From positions 1-36,728 of IMG/VR virus record IMGVR_UViG_3300009027_000011: 36,728 nt of DNA; one strand, given 5' to 3'. The first letter of the stretch is position 1. Each line of letters opens with the position of its first letter. Made by a program: the position numbers and the translations under genes. Under the pieces are notes generated by a model that had not been told where the DNA came from, ran no database searches, and saw only the letters and a list, made by a program, of their open reading frames with translations. Positions 10,941-19,882 of this stretch are shown piece after piece. This stretch comes from a virus.

Positions 10941-13900
10941 TAATTCCAATTTGATAAGGATTCTCTATATGCCTCATGTTGAGGGTCAAATCCGTACAGG
11001 TTAATATTTTGCTTTATAACTACATCATCAAATCCTTCTTTAATTGTTTCCTTCAAACTGTCAAACATTGTGTCGAATTGAAGTTGTGTAATTGAGGCTC
11101 CTCCTCCGATTCCGGACATTAACGTTGATTTCGCCATCATATCGTCATAATCTTTATAAACGGTATCATTCGGCTTTAAGGATACGAGTGCGTTCTTTTT
11201 GTTGGTTGCAAGTATTTTACCATCTCGCTCAATGTATTCTTTTTTACCTGCATCGTTAATCATACCAACGTGAGCTCTATCTACATTTTCAATACCTTCT
11301 GCGTATTGTGGTATCGGTGTCGCTAATACTGTCGCAAGTTGCAACGCTCCCAATGCAGAAACTAATGCAATTAAAAACGGATTCGGCATAACTTTGGTTA
11401 TCGCAACTGCTGTGTTAATTCCAATTTCAGCAATAGAAAACAGTTTTTTAGTCTTGGCAGCTTTTTGCTCCTCTTTCAATCTTTCCTTCTCAAGTGCCTT
11501 AATCTTGTTATCACGCTCTCGCTCTAACTGTTCCTTTTGCTTATTATTGTCTCTTGCTTTATCAAGTTCTAAATCGTAAAATTCACGAGTCTTTTCAATC
11601 CTGGCATTTATTTCCTCAATACGTCTATCAGAAAATGCTTGAAATAAATCACCTAATTGGCTAATCACTTCTTTAATATGGTCGACGTAATCTTCCCAAG
11701 TGTAATCTTCTTCATCCGGATCGGGGGGAGTGAGTTGCTCTTTAGCAGCCAACAATCCATCTAATTCGAATTGTAAAGATTGTAAGTATTCTTTATTGCT
11801 CTTATTTGCAGCCATATCTGCTTTAATAACGGCTATCCGAGCATCGATAATTGCATTACCAGCTTCATAAGCTATCCGAGCTTTTTCCTGTTCGTAGGTT
11901 TCAAATATCTTTGTTTGGTGTTCTGCCTCCCTGTCTTTTACACGATTTAGTTTTCGTAAATCTCCGGCAGTCTTTTTACTTGCTTCATAAACCTCCTCTG
12001 CAAGTGTAATTCGATTTTTAGAATCTTGTAATTGAGCCTCGTATGATTCGTTTAAAGCAATTATCTCTTTATCATAAATATTTTGTTTGGCAGCAAGTCT
12101 AAACTCATCCCTATCGGTGTCAACGCTATCAAGGTTACTCTCGAGCTTCTGATTTATTTGCCAAAACTTATTCGCCCAAGTTTCATGTGCTTTTGTAGAT
12201 TCCTCGTCAAACTGTTTTTTGATTGCAATATTATGAGCCTCCAATTCAGCTATTCTCTCGGCTGATGTTGTTTTGTCGGCTAACTCTTTATCGTTCAATG
12301 CTTTTAACTCCTCGTATTTAGATTTAGCAACTGCAATCGCATCCCTTTTCGAGTTTATTGCCTGACCGTGTTCAAGTAAAGCTAAATCTCTAAAAGCATC
12401 CTTACGGTCTTCAAAATCAACGGTTTCATCACTTGCAATCGCTCCAAGTCTTTGTGCTTGACCTTGTAACTGAATGTTCTCTATTTCAATTAACAAACTC
12501 TTAACTTTTTTAAGCTGACGGATTCGACTTGCTCCTTTTTTTAGTTTTTTACCTAAAATAGCGTCGATTTCAGCTTGTAGCTTTTTTATCTCCTCTTGTA
12601 TAGGAATGGCTCCGGAACGTTTAGTTTGTTGCTCAAGGAGTTCCTCTTGAAGTTTGATTTGTTGCTTTAACCACTCAACCGTTCGTTTTTGACTTTTTCG
12701 TCCTCCATCCATAGCCTGATTTATATGTTCAAGATGCCATGCCTGAAGAGCCAACCTCTCGTTATAAGGGTCGTATGCCTGTACTATTGCTTCAAGTTGT
12801 GTAACAAGACCTTCTGCCAAACCTATTTGATTTAACATATCAGCCTCCCACTTTAAAAACAGTAACGCCTCCTCCTCTGATAACTCATCTGTTATCCTTG
12901 ATATATTTCCGAGTTTATCAGTAAATGTGGTTATTTTTACAATAGTTCCATCAGTTGCCCGTCCGACATTTCCAAGACCTTTAATAATAACTCCGGTTGA
13001 ATCGTCTATTCCTTTTATTTTATTTTTTAAGGTATCTAAATTTTCAGTTTGAATACCGAGCTCAATGTTAGCCTCACGTCGATTTATTTCATCAAGTTTG
13101 CCAACCAACTCCTCTGCTCGTTCTACTGAAATATCAAGATGTCGTCCAAACTTATCAACACCGATACTCGCTTGAGGAAATGCTTTACCAATACCATCAA
13201 TAACTTCCTTTAATTCATCTTTCTCTTCCGGAGTTAATTTAATAGCTTTCTTTAATTCTCTGTACCTATCAATCAATCCTTTTACACTTGCTGAAAGTTC
13301 ATAATTATTTTGTGCTTGTTTTTTAACTTGGTCTCCGAGTTTGGTTATTTCTTGAGAAACTTCAAGTACACTCTTCCCCCAATCTTTAAAAACTAAAACC
13401 AATGTCGTCACAATTCCAACGAGTAAAAAAAGAGGGTTTGCTAACATTGTCGCCCATAAGCCTCTTAATGCAATCATTAATCCTTTTACAGTAAAAAGCT
13501 GTGCAATATATGCTGCTGTATTCGCCATAACTGCAGTGATGTTCTTCCAAAATGCTGCTGACAAAACCAACTGTATCTTTGTCAATAAAGCTGTATTTAA
13601 TGCTGCGTAACTAAGTGCTGCCCTATACAACAGGAATGCTTGAATACCCCTGTACACTAATTGAATGATACGCTCTAAATTGTTGGCAAGTCCATCAAAT
13701 AGTTCTGTCAATCGTTGTGATGCACTATTTCCTTTTTTGAAATCCTCAACTAAAATAGTCCAGGCGTTCCGTAGTCTAATCGTGGCTGCCTGTAAAGTAT
13801 CAACCTTTGAAATACTATCTAAACCAAAGGCAATATTCACTTGTTTTGCAAATCCGGGTAAAACCTCTTTTGTAATAACCTCACCCTTCTTCATCATTTC

Positions 13901-14737
13901 ATCCAACTTCGCAGTCGTTACACCCATTGAGTTTGCCATAATATCCATCGCACCCGGTAAACGCTCCCCTAACTGTCTCCTCAATTCTTCCGTTGTTACC
14001 TTCCCTTTAGAAACCATTTGCTCCAACGCTAAATAAATACCTGTAAGCTCATCAGTCTTTAAACCTAAAACCCCCGACACTTTAGTCATCGTTCCAAAAA
14101 TCTCCTGCGTTTCTTTAGCCGTTAATCCGGCTTGATTTGCTGCTGCTCTAAATTTAATATATCTGTTTGTTGTAGTAATTAATTCAGCACCAAAGTCCTT
14201 TGTAACTTCCTTTAACCACGTCTCCGTTTGTGCTAATTCTACAACGTTTCTTATTACAGCTTTCATGGCAAATGCCATCGAGTCAAGTTGCTTCGTTAAA
14301 ACAAATGCACTCCTTATCGCTTGTGCAAAAAGAGCAATTCCGGTTAATGCTCCAAACGCTGAAACCAATCGTTTTGCACTTGCTATCATTCCGGTAAAAA
14401 TACCTTTACTCTTTTGCTTCATCTTCTCAAGCTGTGCAGTAACTAATTGAAGTTGTATTTGCGTTGCCTTGAGTTGTTCTTTTAAATGTCGTGTCTGTGT
14501 GACGAAACTTTTTTGAGATTTTGATACATTCTTATATGCCTTGTTTAACTTCATAAATTCGGAAGTAAGGTTTCTACTTGCACCTTGCAATCCTTTAACT
14601 GCAGTTTCAATCTTCCTAAAACTCGCCTTCCCTTCATCTCCCGTTCCGGTCAACTGTTTTTTTAGTTTTATGTACTCGTTAATAAGGGTGTTAATATCCT
14701 TAACTGCCTGTTTTGTTTCTACCTTTAGACTTTGCAT
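10940..14737 (-). CDS. Tail tape measure protein
   Basis: The protein is 1265 aa. It sets tail length and occupies the tail lumen. The N-terminal 120 residues are lysine/glutamine-rich coiled coil. Residues about 150-310 match the tape-measure N-terminal domain family, with 'TTEELRRQLGERLPGAMDIM' and 'GEVITKEVLPGFAKQ'. A hydrophobic region near 360-450 holds several membrane-type helices ('LMIALRGLWATMLANPLFLL'). Most of the remainder is charged coiled coil. A second hydrophobic patch with 'PFLIALVSALGALQLATVLA' sits near residue 1150. By the usual 1.5 angstrom per residue rule it would specify a tail near 190 nm, which is an inference. The start lies 38 bases inside the upstream gene, typical of tail chaperone/tape measure pairs. 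Confidence 0.93.
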   Translation of the reverse strand: MQSLKVETKQAVKDINTLINEYIKLKKQLTGTGDEGKASFRKIETAVKGLQGASRNLTSEFMKLNKAYKNVSKSQKSFVTQTRHLKEQLKATQIQLQLVTAQLEKMKQKSKGIFTGMIASAKRLVSAFGALTGIALFAQAIRSAFVLTKQLDSMAFAMKAVIRNVVELAQTETWLKEVTKDFGAELITTTNRYIKFRAAANQAGLTAKETQEIFGTMTKVSGVLGLKTDELTGIYLALEQMVSKGKVTTEELRRQLGERLPGAMDIMANSMGVTTAKLDEMMKKGEVITKEVLPGFAKQVNIAFGLDSISKVDTLQAATIRLRNAWTILVEDFKKGNSASQRLTELFDGLANNLERIIQLVYRGIQAFLLYRAALSYAALNTALLTKIQLVLSAAFWKNITAVMANTAAYIAQLFTVKGLMIALRGLWATMLANPLFLLVGIVTTLVLVFKDWGKSVLEVSQEITKLGDQVKKQAQNNYELSASVKGLIDRYRELKKAIKLTPEEKDELKEVIDGIGKAFPQASIGVDKFGRHLDISVERAEELVGKLDEINRREANIELGIQTENLDTLKNKIKGIDDSTGVIIKGLGNVGRATDGTIVKITTFTDKLGNISRITDELSEEEALLFLKWEADMLNQIGLAEGLVTQLEAIVQAYDPYNERLALQAWHLEHINQAMDGGRKSQKRTVEWLKQQIKLQEELLEQQTKRSGAIPIQEEIKKLQAEIDAILGKKLKKGASRIRQLKKVKSLLIEIENIQLQGQAQRLGAIASDETVDFEDRKDAFRDLALLEHGQAINSKRDAIAVAKSKYEELKALNDKELADKTTSAERIAELEAHNIAIKKQFDEESTKAHETWANKFWQINQKLESNLDSVDTDRDEFRLAAKQNIYDKEIIALNESYEAQLQDSKNRITLAEEVYEASKKTAGDLRKLNRVKDREAEHQTKIFETYEQEKARIAYEAGNAIIDARIAVIKADMAANKSNKEYLQSLQFELDGLLAAKEQLTPPDPDEEDYTWEDYVDHIKEVISQLGDLFQAFSDRRIEEINARIEKTREFYDLELDKARDNNKQKEQLERERDNKIKALEKERLKEEQKAAKTKKLFSIAEIGINTAVAITKVMPNPFLIALVSALGALQLATVLATPIPQYAEGIENVDRAHVGMINDAGKKEYIERDGKILATNKKNALVSLKPNDTVYKDYDDMMAKSTLMSGIGGGASITQLQFDTMFDSLKETIKEGFDDVVIKQNINLYGFDPQHEAYRESLSNWN

Positions 14738-15353
14738 ATTCTTTCGATTTTTCTTTGTTCATCTCGACCAATGTAACCCATCTCGCAACGCTTGTGGTTT
14801 CCGGGTCAATCTGTGACCTCAATTCTAAATTTCGCTCTAAATAAAGTGCGTTACGTTCCAAATTGTATTTTGGTTTGTCGTCTGAATTATCATTCTTAAC
14901 AGACTTCGCTAACTTTATTTTGAATATTTTAATCTTATTTTTTAAACCTTTTGTTTTGCTGACAATTTTATCAATTTGTGGTTTTATAGATTCCTCTATG
15001 TCAATTTCGTAACCCGGCTCCTCTACTTTGTTAATCAAATCTAAAACCTCCAAATCTCCGTATTCCATATAAATATATAAACAATTAGTTACCAACTTAT
15101 AAAGAAACTCCCACTGCTCAATCAAACCTTGTTTTTTAAGGTGCGACCTCAATTTATGATTTTGAGTCAACTCGCTATATTCATAAAAAATATCCTTAAA
15201 AATTACAGACAACTCTAACTCCTTCTCCGGAGTCAATTTTAAATTGTCGTTTTCATAATCGTAACCTCTCACTAAGTGCCTGTAATCTTGCGTTTCAAAA
15301 ACTCTAAAGAAACGACCTATCGGGAGAGTATTACAAGATTTATAAATCTTCAT
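14700..15353 (-). CDS. Putative tail assembly chaperone (by position)
   Basis: A 217-aa protein that begins MKIYKSCNTLP and ends 'KEYAKSKGRNKTGS'; its last 38 bases overlap the tape-measure start. It is charged and mostly helical, with no membrane segment. A Lys-rich stretch at about 125-155 ('KTKGLKNKIKIFKIKLAKS') precedes a conserved-looking 'DPETTSVARWVTLVEMNKEK'. Genes in this slot, just before the tape measure, usually encode the chaperone that coats it during assembly (lambda gpG role). I saw no separate gpT-like frame and no convincing slippery heptamer near the overlap. The function is inferred from synteny only. Confidence 0.5.
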   Translation of the reverse strand: MKIYKSCNTLPIGRFFRVFETQDYRHLVRGYDYENDNLKLTPEKELELSVIFKDIFYEYSELTQNHKLRSHLKKQGLIEQWEFLYKLVTNCLYIYMEYGDLEVLDLINKVEEPGYEIDIEESIKPQIDKIVSKTKGLKNKIKIFKIKLAKSVKNDNSDDKPKYNLERNALYLERNLELRSQIDPETTSVARWVTLVEMNKEKSKEYAKSKGRNKTGS

Positions 15354-15450
15354 TACTCTTATTTTAATGGTTAATACTCGTAGCTATTTATTAATAGTTT
15401 AATCCGGTAGCGTGTGGATTGTTAGGTCTACTAATCTATTGTAGGTGCTA

Positions 15451-15945
15451 CTACTTAAAGGCTTTGTTGAAATCCTCTGCAATTTTAAATTCAAGAAATT
15501 CAATCACATCCTTTTGTTCTTCGGGAGTTAAAGTTAAAATATTTTCTCCAAACCTCCTAAATATTGTATCATCTTTTTTCTGTGCGTGTTCGTATGAAGA
15601 CCGGCTTGGGTCTGTATCTATGTTTACAATTCCATTTTTACTCTCTGCAAACATTGTGTTCCAAAACTCCTTCGTGACGTGTAAATTGGTAGGTCTTGAC
15701 CTCATTCCTTTTGATGCCTTCCACTTTTTATATTTTTCTTTAGCTTTGGCAGAGGACTCTCTATTGGCTAATGGTTTCCCAAATCCATCCTTACCTTGAT
15801 TCCAAAATCTTAATTTGATTTTCCCTGTAATCCACTTTTGATTATCATTGATTGTTTTGTCAATGAATGGTATTAGATTCCGTTGCTTCTGCTGTAAATC
15901 ATAAATGAAATTATCAAGGTCGTCTCCTGCTAAATTTATCGGCAT
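15451..15945 (-). CDS. HK97 gp10 / virion-morphogenesis-like neck or tail completion protein
   Basis: A 164-aa basic protein (MPINLAGDDLDNFIYDLQQK). It contains 'WITGKIKLRFWNQGKDGFGK' and 'RPTNLHVTKEFWNTMF', a pattern typical of the phage virion morphogenesis / gp10-like tail completion family: an N-terminal helix, an 'RF..QG..G.P' turn and a later 'L..TG/TKE' strand. It lies after the tail-tube gene rather than among the head connectors, which is less common. A terminator-like hairpin lies 13-41 bases upstream of its start, so its expression may depend on read-through or its own promoter. Family assignment is from motif impression. Confidence 0.55.
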   Translation of the reverse strand: MPINLAGDDLDNFIYDLQQKQRNLIPFIDKTINDNQKWITGKIKLRFWNQGKDGFGKPLANRESSAKAKEKYKKWKASKGMRSRPTNLHVTKEFWNTMFAESKNGIVNIDTDPSRSSYEHAQKKDDTIFRRFGENILTLTPEEQKDVIEFLEFKIAEDFNKAFK

Positions 15946-15957
15946 AACGTATCTTTT

Positions 15958-15986
15958 AAAAAAAAGGGGATTGCAACCAACCCCCC
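15958..15986 (-). terminator. Rho-independent terminator after the tail-tube gene
   Basis: On the minus strand a GGGG / CCCC stem continues as a short TTG:CAA stem with a one-base bulge, and is followed by eight T residues. It sits between the major tail protein stop (16037) and the next start (15945). It would limit transcription beyond the abundant tube gene, giving higher tube-protein mRNA than the downstream tail genes. Confidence 0.75.
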
Positions 15987-16036
15987 TCTCTTATTAACCA
16001 TTTAACTTAAAGAATATTAATTAAAATATCCAACTA

Positions 16037-16966
16037 TTAAGTTGCGGTCACGGTATCAATATCTGCTCGATAAAGAACACCGTTATTAATTACAACGTAC
16101 TTATTGACTCCGGCATCGAATGTCTGTACACCTAATACTTCTCCGGCTCCAATCGATGGAACAGTTAAAGTATATTGTCCAGGCAATCCTTCTGCCAAGT
16201 TGGTTGCAACACCATCAACACCATCAACAGTATAAAGAACGTCGGCTAATACCAATCCCTCAACAGGAGTGATGCCATCGCCTTTTAATACGGCTGAAAA
16301 AGTGACTTCCGTTCCGGCAGCTGCAGGTGCGTTGGTGATTTCAAAAATTACACCATTTACACCATCAATCTCTTCAGGAGAAAAATCAATTCCACTTCGT
16401 AAAGCAAATTTATAATTTTGATCCCATTGGATACGGTCAATCAACTGTACGGAGAATCCTTTTGATTCAGGGTCTCCTCCGAGTGTTTTAGTGTTTGTCA
16501 TCAATGCAGTTACTTGCCCTGCCTTGAATCCACCAAAATCTCCGTTGCTGTCTACTGCTAATCTCCAATTTCCTTCTTCATCTGCAAAGACAAAGTCAAG
16601 GTTTTTAAAGGAGGTTAGTTTCGCCATTTCTCTATAAAACTCGTGTCCTTCCTCAAAAGTAAACTTGTACTTTGGAAGTCCGAGCGTGTTCAATCTTTCC
16701 ACGTTACGGTTGTTCGTTGAAACACCGTCTTCAGAAGATTCGTTGTCAAACGATTCAGCACCAATCAGAGGTATAAATACTCCTGCCTGAGTCTGTAAAT
16801 CGATATAGGTCTTATTCCAAATAGTTGCCTTCGGAATAACAGTCCCTTTGGTCATACCAATAACATGAAGAGGCGTTCCCCATTCAATTTGGCATCCCTT
16901 TTTTCCGGTGTCTGCGTTTGCTCCACCACATGACAATTTCTTGTCAACTATGCTCTCTAAACTCAT
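16037..16966 (-). CDS. Major tail (tube) protein with C-terminal Ig-like domain
   Basis: The protein is 309 aa. The body (about 1-200) is beta-rich and contains 'VERLNTLGLPKYKFTFEEGH' and 'GFSVQLIDRIQWDQNYKFAL', consistent with a tail-tube fold. From about residue 205 comes an added domain ('GVIFEITNAPAAAGTEVTFS', 'LPGQYTLTVPSIGAGEV') that resembles the Ig-like domains many phages append to tube proteins for surface display. The ATG overlaps the previous stop (TAATG at 16966). A strong terminator follows, as expected for a highly expressed structural gene. The tube call rests on position between the tail terminator and tape measure, plus the domain layout. Confidence 0.75.
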   Translation of the reverse strand: MSLESIVDKKLSCGGANADTGKKGCQIEWGTPLHVIGMTKGTVIPKATIWNKTYIDLQTQAGVFIPLIGAESFDNESSEDGVSTNNRNVERLNTLGLPKYKFTFEEGHEFYREMAKLTSFKNLDFVFADEEGNWRLAVDSNGDFGGFKAGQVTALMTNTKTLGGDPESKGFSVQLIDRIQWDQNYKFALRSGIDFSPEEIDGVNGVIFEITNAPAAAGTEVTFSAVLKGDGITPVEGLVLADVLYTVDGVDGVATNLAEGLPGQYTLTVPSIGAGEVLGVQTFDAGVNKYVVINNGVLYRADIDTVTAT

Positions 16967-17133
16967 TACTTAATTCTTTTTGTGTTTAACAATAGGTTGT
17001 AGAAAGTTTTGTCCGTTGTTGAATACTTATCGTTCACTTTAAAAACAGTACCATCAACTTTAAATTCTCTCAATACAACACCTGCAAATTTCTTTTTACG
17101 TCTTGTCGTAGACTTTGTTGCTTTTGTCGTCAT
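16966..17133 (-). CDS. 55-aa basic protein between tail terminator and tube genes
   Basis: Starts at the ATG at 17131-17133 and ends at a TAA that shares its last base with the ATG of the tube gene. The N-terminus is very basic ('MTTKATKSTTRRKKKFAGVV'). The remainder is 'LREFKVDGTVFKVNDKYSTT' followed by 'DKTFYNLLLNTKRIK'. The TAATG coupling and the 4-base gap from the upstream stop make it a real gene. It could be a small tail accessory or assembly factor; no family was recognised. Confidence 0.75.
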   Translation of the reverse strand: MTTKATKSTTRRKKKFAGVVLREFKVDGTVFKVNDKYSTTDKTFYNLLLNTKRIK

Positions 17134-17137
17134 AATC

Positions 17138-17665
17138 TTAAAGTTTTATTTCTCTTAAACAATCATCATTAATTATTACATCAACCTCGAGTTTTATAGC
17201 ATCCCAAATATCAGCAAACTCCCCATCAATCCCAATTTGAGCGTCTGAATAGTTTGCAAACTTTGTAATACTAAAATTCCCGTCATAAGATAAGGTATTT
17301 GAAACCCTCATCACATCTAAAATATTATCAAGAAGAGGATACAAAATGGTTTTAAATGTAGTCTCCAACCTTTCGGAATACACCATCGAGCTATTCGTCT
17401 CAACTGCCAAAATCAAACTCAAATTCAAAACTTCAAGTTTCTGTCGATTGTGGTTTTTGTGGTCTTCCTTAAAAGGTAACTCCAACCATATAAGAGGGTA
17501 ATTTGTGTTTCCTTGACTCTGATTAAAGAATGCAAGTAACTCATGCTCATCCCCTGCCTTAAAAACCGGTGTATAGGAATTTGTATCTGCTCCTACCATA
17601 TCCGGTAAGTAATCAAATATTTCCTTTAGCCTGTCCTCTACGACTATGGTTTGTTGTTTCGCCAT
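17138..17665 (-). CDS. Putative tail terminator / neck protein
   Basis: A 175-aa protein (MAKQQTIVVEDRLKEIFDYL). It has a helical N-terminus, a strand-rich middle ('YPLIWLELPFKEDHKNHNRQ') and a C-terminal 'ADIWDAIKLEVDVIINDDCL'. This helix-strand-helix pattern, with a long 'ERLETTFKTILYPLLDNILD' helix, fits tail-terminator or minor neck proteins that cap the tube at the head-tail junction. It lies between the connector and the tube genes and starts 3 bases after the connector stop. The assignment is from synteny and length. Confidence 0.5.
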   Translation of the reverse strand: MAKQQTIVVEDRLKEIFDYLPDMVGADTNSYTPVFKAGDEHELLAFFNQSQGNTNYPLIWLELPFKEDHKNHNRQKLEVLNLSLILAVETNSSMVYSERLETTFKTILYPLLDNILDVMRVSNTLSYDGNFSITKFANYSDAQIGIDGEFADIWDAIKLEVDVIINDDCLREIKL

Positions 17666-17668
17666 TAT

Positions 17669-18343
17669 TTATATTCCAAATTGGTTTCTCATTCCGTCCC
17701 AAAATCCCGGAAGAAAATCTGAGTATGTGTCCGGAGTATCGTCGTTCATATCATTTATAAACTTATATAAGGTGACCTCCTGATTGATGTTATAATAATC
17801 AACCCCAAAACCGAAGTTTTTTATTAGTAGTCGCCCTGATACTTCTCTACCCTGAATCATCTCAACCATTTCCCTCCAAGCTCTTATAACTTTAGGTGCT
17901 GCTGAAGCAGTCTCGGCATTTTTGGCTTTCGGCTTTACATTTCCAACCCCTACTCTAAAAATATCATGATTCTCTTCATAGTGGTAGTAAACATAATTAG
18001 CTAAAAAACTCCTATTTGGTGCCGTGTCTCCTGTCGCATTCTTAAATCGTATGCCTCGCCAATTAACGAGTTTGCCTTGTGGGTCGGTGTATTCCTTACC
18101 ATTTAACAAATCATCCCATTTGGTGTCGGCTCCGGCTTTAAGACCGTTGGTCTCTCCTGAATCTAATTGTGCCTCGAATTCTTTAAAAAGTTGGAATCCT
18201 AAACACTTAATTAGACACTCACGTTCATACTTCTCAATAAAAGCATTCAATTCTGCTGAAACAGTTGTCACGTCAGAAGTTATACTCGGCTTCGCATGTG
18301 GAATGTAAAGCTGATTAGTAAAATATGTGTTGTTCGTTATCAT
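17669..18343 (-). CDS. Head-tail connector / adaptor protein (probable)
   Basis: A 224-aa protein. The N-terminus has 'TVSAELNAFIEKYERECLIK' followed by 'CLGFQLFKEFEAQLDSG', a helical arrangement like the gp6-type adaptors. Later come 'RSFLANYVYYHYEENHD' and the C-terminal 'GFGVDYYNINQEVTLYKFIN'. It follows the capsid and precedes the neck and tail genes, as head-tail adaptors do. Similar proteins in Bacteroidetes phages are often left as a domain of unknown function. Position is good evidence; the family match was not tested. Confidence 0.55.
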   Translation of the reverse strand: MITNNTYFTNQLYIPHAKPSITSDVTTVSAELNAFIEKYERECLIKCLGFQLFKEFEAQLDSGETNGLKAGADTKWDDLLNGKEYTDPQGKLVNWRGIRFKNATGDTAPNRSFLANYVYYHYEENHDIFRVGVGNVKPKAKNAETASAAPKVIRAWREMVEMIQGREVSGRLLIKNFGFGVDYYNINQEVTLYKFINDMNDDTPDTYSDFLPGFWDGMRNQFGI

Positions 18344-18363
18344 AATTAAGTGTTTTCAAATTC

Positions 18364-18558
18364 TTACTTCTTTGCTTTCTTTGGCATGTACACTTTAATC
18401 TCTTTTACGATTTTAACGTGTCCTTTAGCCTCCAACGTCGCTGCAGTAGAAGCGTGATAGGTCTCTTTCAAGCCTTTTTTATTCGAACCTAAATCCGATA
18501 AAAATTCACATTCCCACATTCCCTTCGTAGGTGCTTTTAGTTTTTTAGAATCACTCAT
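18364..18558 (-). CDS. Small basic protein downstream of major capsid
   Basis: A 64-aa protein starting 'MSDSKKLKAPTKGMWECEFL' and ending 'KVYMPKKAKK'. The middle is 'KETYHASTAATLEAKGHVKI', which suggests a small helical module. It starts 31 bases after the capsid stop and ends 21 bases before the connector start, so it is co-transcribed with both. It could be a head completion or decoration factor. I do not recognise the family. Confidence 0.6.
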   Translation of the reverse strand: MSDSKKLKAPTKGMWECEFLSDLGSNKKGLKETYHASTAATLEAKGHVKIVKEIKVYMPKKAKK

Positions 18559-18588
18559 CTTTATAATTGTTTAAGGTTAATAATTCGA

Positions 18589-19791
18589 TTATGTCGCAGC
18601 AGTAATAGCTGCCTGTACAGTAGCAATATCGTCATAAACAAATGCTGCTTGGTCTAAATTCTTCACATATTGGAAGTATCTTGACTCACCAACTAACGTA
18701 AATTTGTTAGTAATGAACTGGTCGTTAATCCAACCTACTCTAATTGAGAAAGGTACATAATTAACAACGTTGTATTTCTTCATATCAGCAACAAAAATCT
18801 TACCAACAGGAATTTTAATCCAAGGTATGATTCTTACCCCACCAATACGCACCTCGTTGAACAATCCGGCTTGAGGATATAATGGAAGTCCATTACCATC
18901 TTTAGCTCCTACCAACTGAATGAAGAAGTCTATCGGATTAATCATAACGATGTTAGGCTGATAATGTGCCTCATCCGTGTACGCTTGTGTTCGGTAAATA
19001 TCTGTGATAATTGCATTAACAACGTCCATGAAATTGGAACCTCCAAGAGGGAACACATCTACCATCGAAGTAGAAACAAATGTTCTACCGTAAACGGTTG
19101 CTCCTGTTGGGTTGTTTCCTGTTCCGTCACCAAAGAAAATACCGTTCATTTTAAACAAATCGTGTTGTTTAGTTAAGTATTCTCTCGCAACAGAAAGTAA
19201 TCGAGGATAATCTGTAACAGATTCCTCAGTTAAAATTTCATGTGCTGCAGCTTTAACAGGAGTCTCATAACGGTTCTCCCATTTAAAGTCTATTTGTGGT
19301 TTACTCGCTCCTTCAGCAACGAAACCATATCCTCCTTCTTTTGGCGTCAATTCCGTATAAGGATAACTCGGAGAGTTTGTGCTTGATACAGAACATAACG
19401 AAAGAAGATTATTGTCGTTACGAAGATTAAAGTGACCCAAATTTGTACTCACATCAAGAGGTACGGTGTCAATATCTGACCCGGAACCTGTCGTGATGTC
19501 TCCAACTGCTTTAGGTGTGAAAGTAATCTCACCGGCTTTATTGTTTGCAATCTCTTCAAGTTTGTCTTTGTTTTCCCTTAGGAAATCCTCGAATTGACCG
19601 AGCATCCCCTTAACAACTTTCGCTTTTTGCGACTCAATAAAATCCTCAAGAGCTTCTCCCTGTACCTTGACAGCGTTGATACATATCTGTATCTCGTCCT
19701 TTGTTGCATTGTTCTTCTGAGCTTCGGCAAGATCGTTTTGAACTTTCTCAAACTTAGCATCTAATAACTTTTGCATTTCTTCTGGATTCAT
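18589..19791 (-). CDS. Major capsid protein, HK97 fold
   Basis: The protein is 400 aa. Residues 1 to about 100 are charged coiled coil ('MQKLLDAKFEKVQNDLAEAQ' and onward), matching the scaffolding delta domain of HK97-type capsids that the prohead protease removes. The shell domain follows: 'GDITTGSGSDIDTVPLDVST', 'PVKAAAHEILTEESVTDYPR' and 'MNGIFFGDGTGNNPTGATVY', the usual E-loop/P-domain arrangement. It ends in 'GWINDQFITNKFTLVGESRY', typical of the A-domain end. The protease gene immediately upstream supports processing. ATG start at 19791. Confidence 0.93.
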   Translation of the reverse strand: MNPEEMQKLLDAKFEKVQNDLAEAQKNNATKDEIQICINAVKVQGEALEDFIESQKAKVVKGMLGQFEDFLRENKDKLEEIANNKAGEITFTPKAVGDITTGSGSDIDTVPLDVSTNLGHFNLRNDNNLLSLCSVSSTNSPSYPYTELTPKEGGYGFVAEGASKPQIDFKWENRYETPVKAAAHEILTEESVTDYPRLLSVAREYLTKQHDLFKMNGIFFGDGTGNNPTGATVYGRTFVSTSMVDVFPLGGSNFMDVVNAIITDIYRTQAYTDEAHYQPNIVMINPIDFFIQLVGAKDGNGLPLYPQAGLFNEVRIGGVRIIPWIKIPVGKIFVADMKKYNVVNYVPFSIRVGWINDQFITNKFTLVGESRYFQYVKNLDQAAFVYDDIATVQAAITAAT

Positions 19792-19882
19792 AATCTTAAA
19801 TTATTTTGTTAATAAATCGTTTTTCTAAAGTGGTTATCCCGGCTTTATTCTTCTTCGGTTGGAAATAGTGGTTTGCACCGGC

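Noticed and set aside
14690-14740. Programmed frameshift between tail chaperone candidates
   Set aside because: No clear slippery heptamer and no second chaperone frame were seen. The overlap is simply the tape-measure start inside the upstream gene.
15354-15450. Promoter or terminator in the gap before the chaperone-like gene
   Set aside because: Only a weak CTATT/AATAG hairpin without a T-run and no convincing -33/-7 pair were found.
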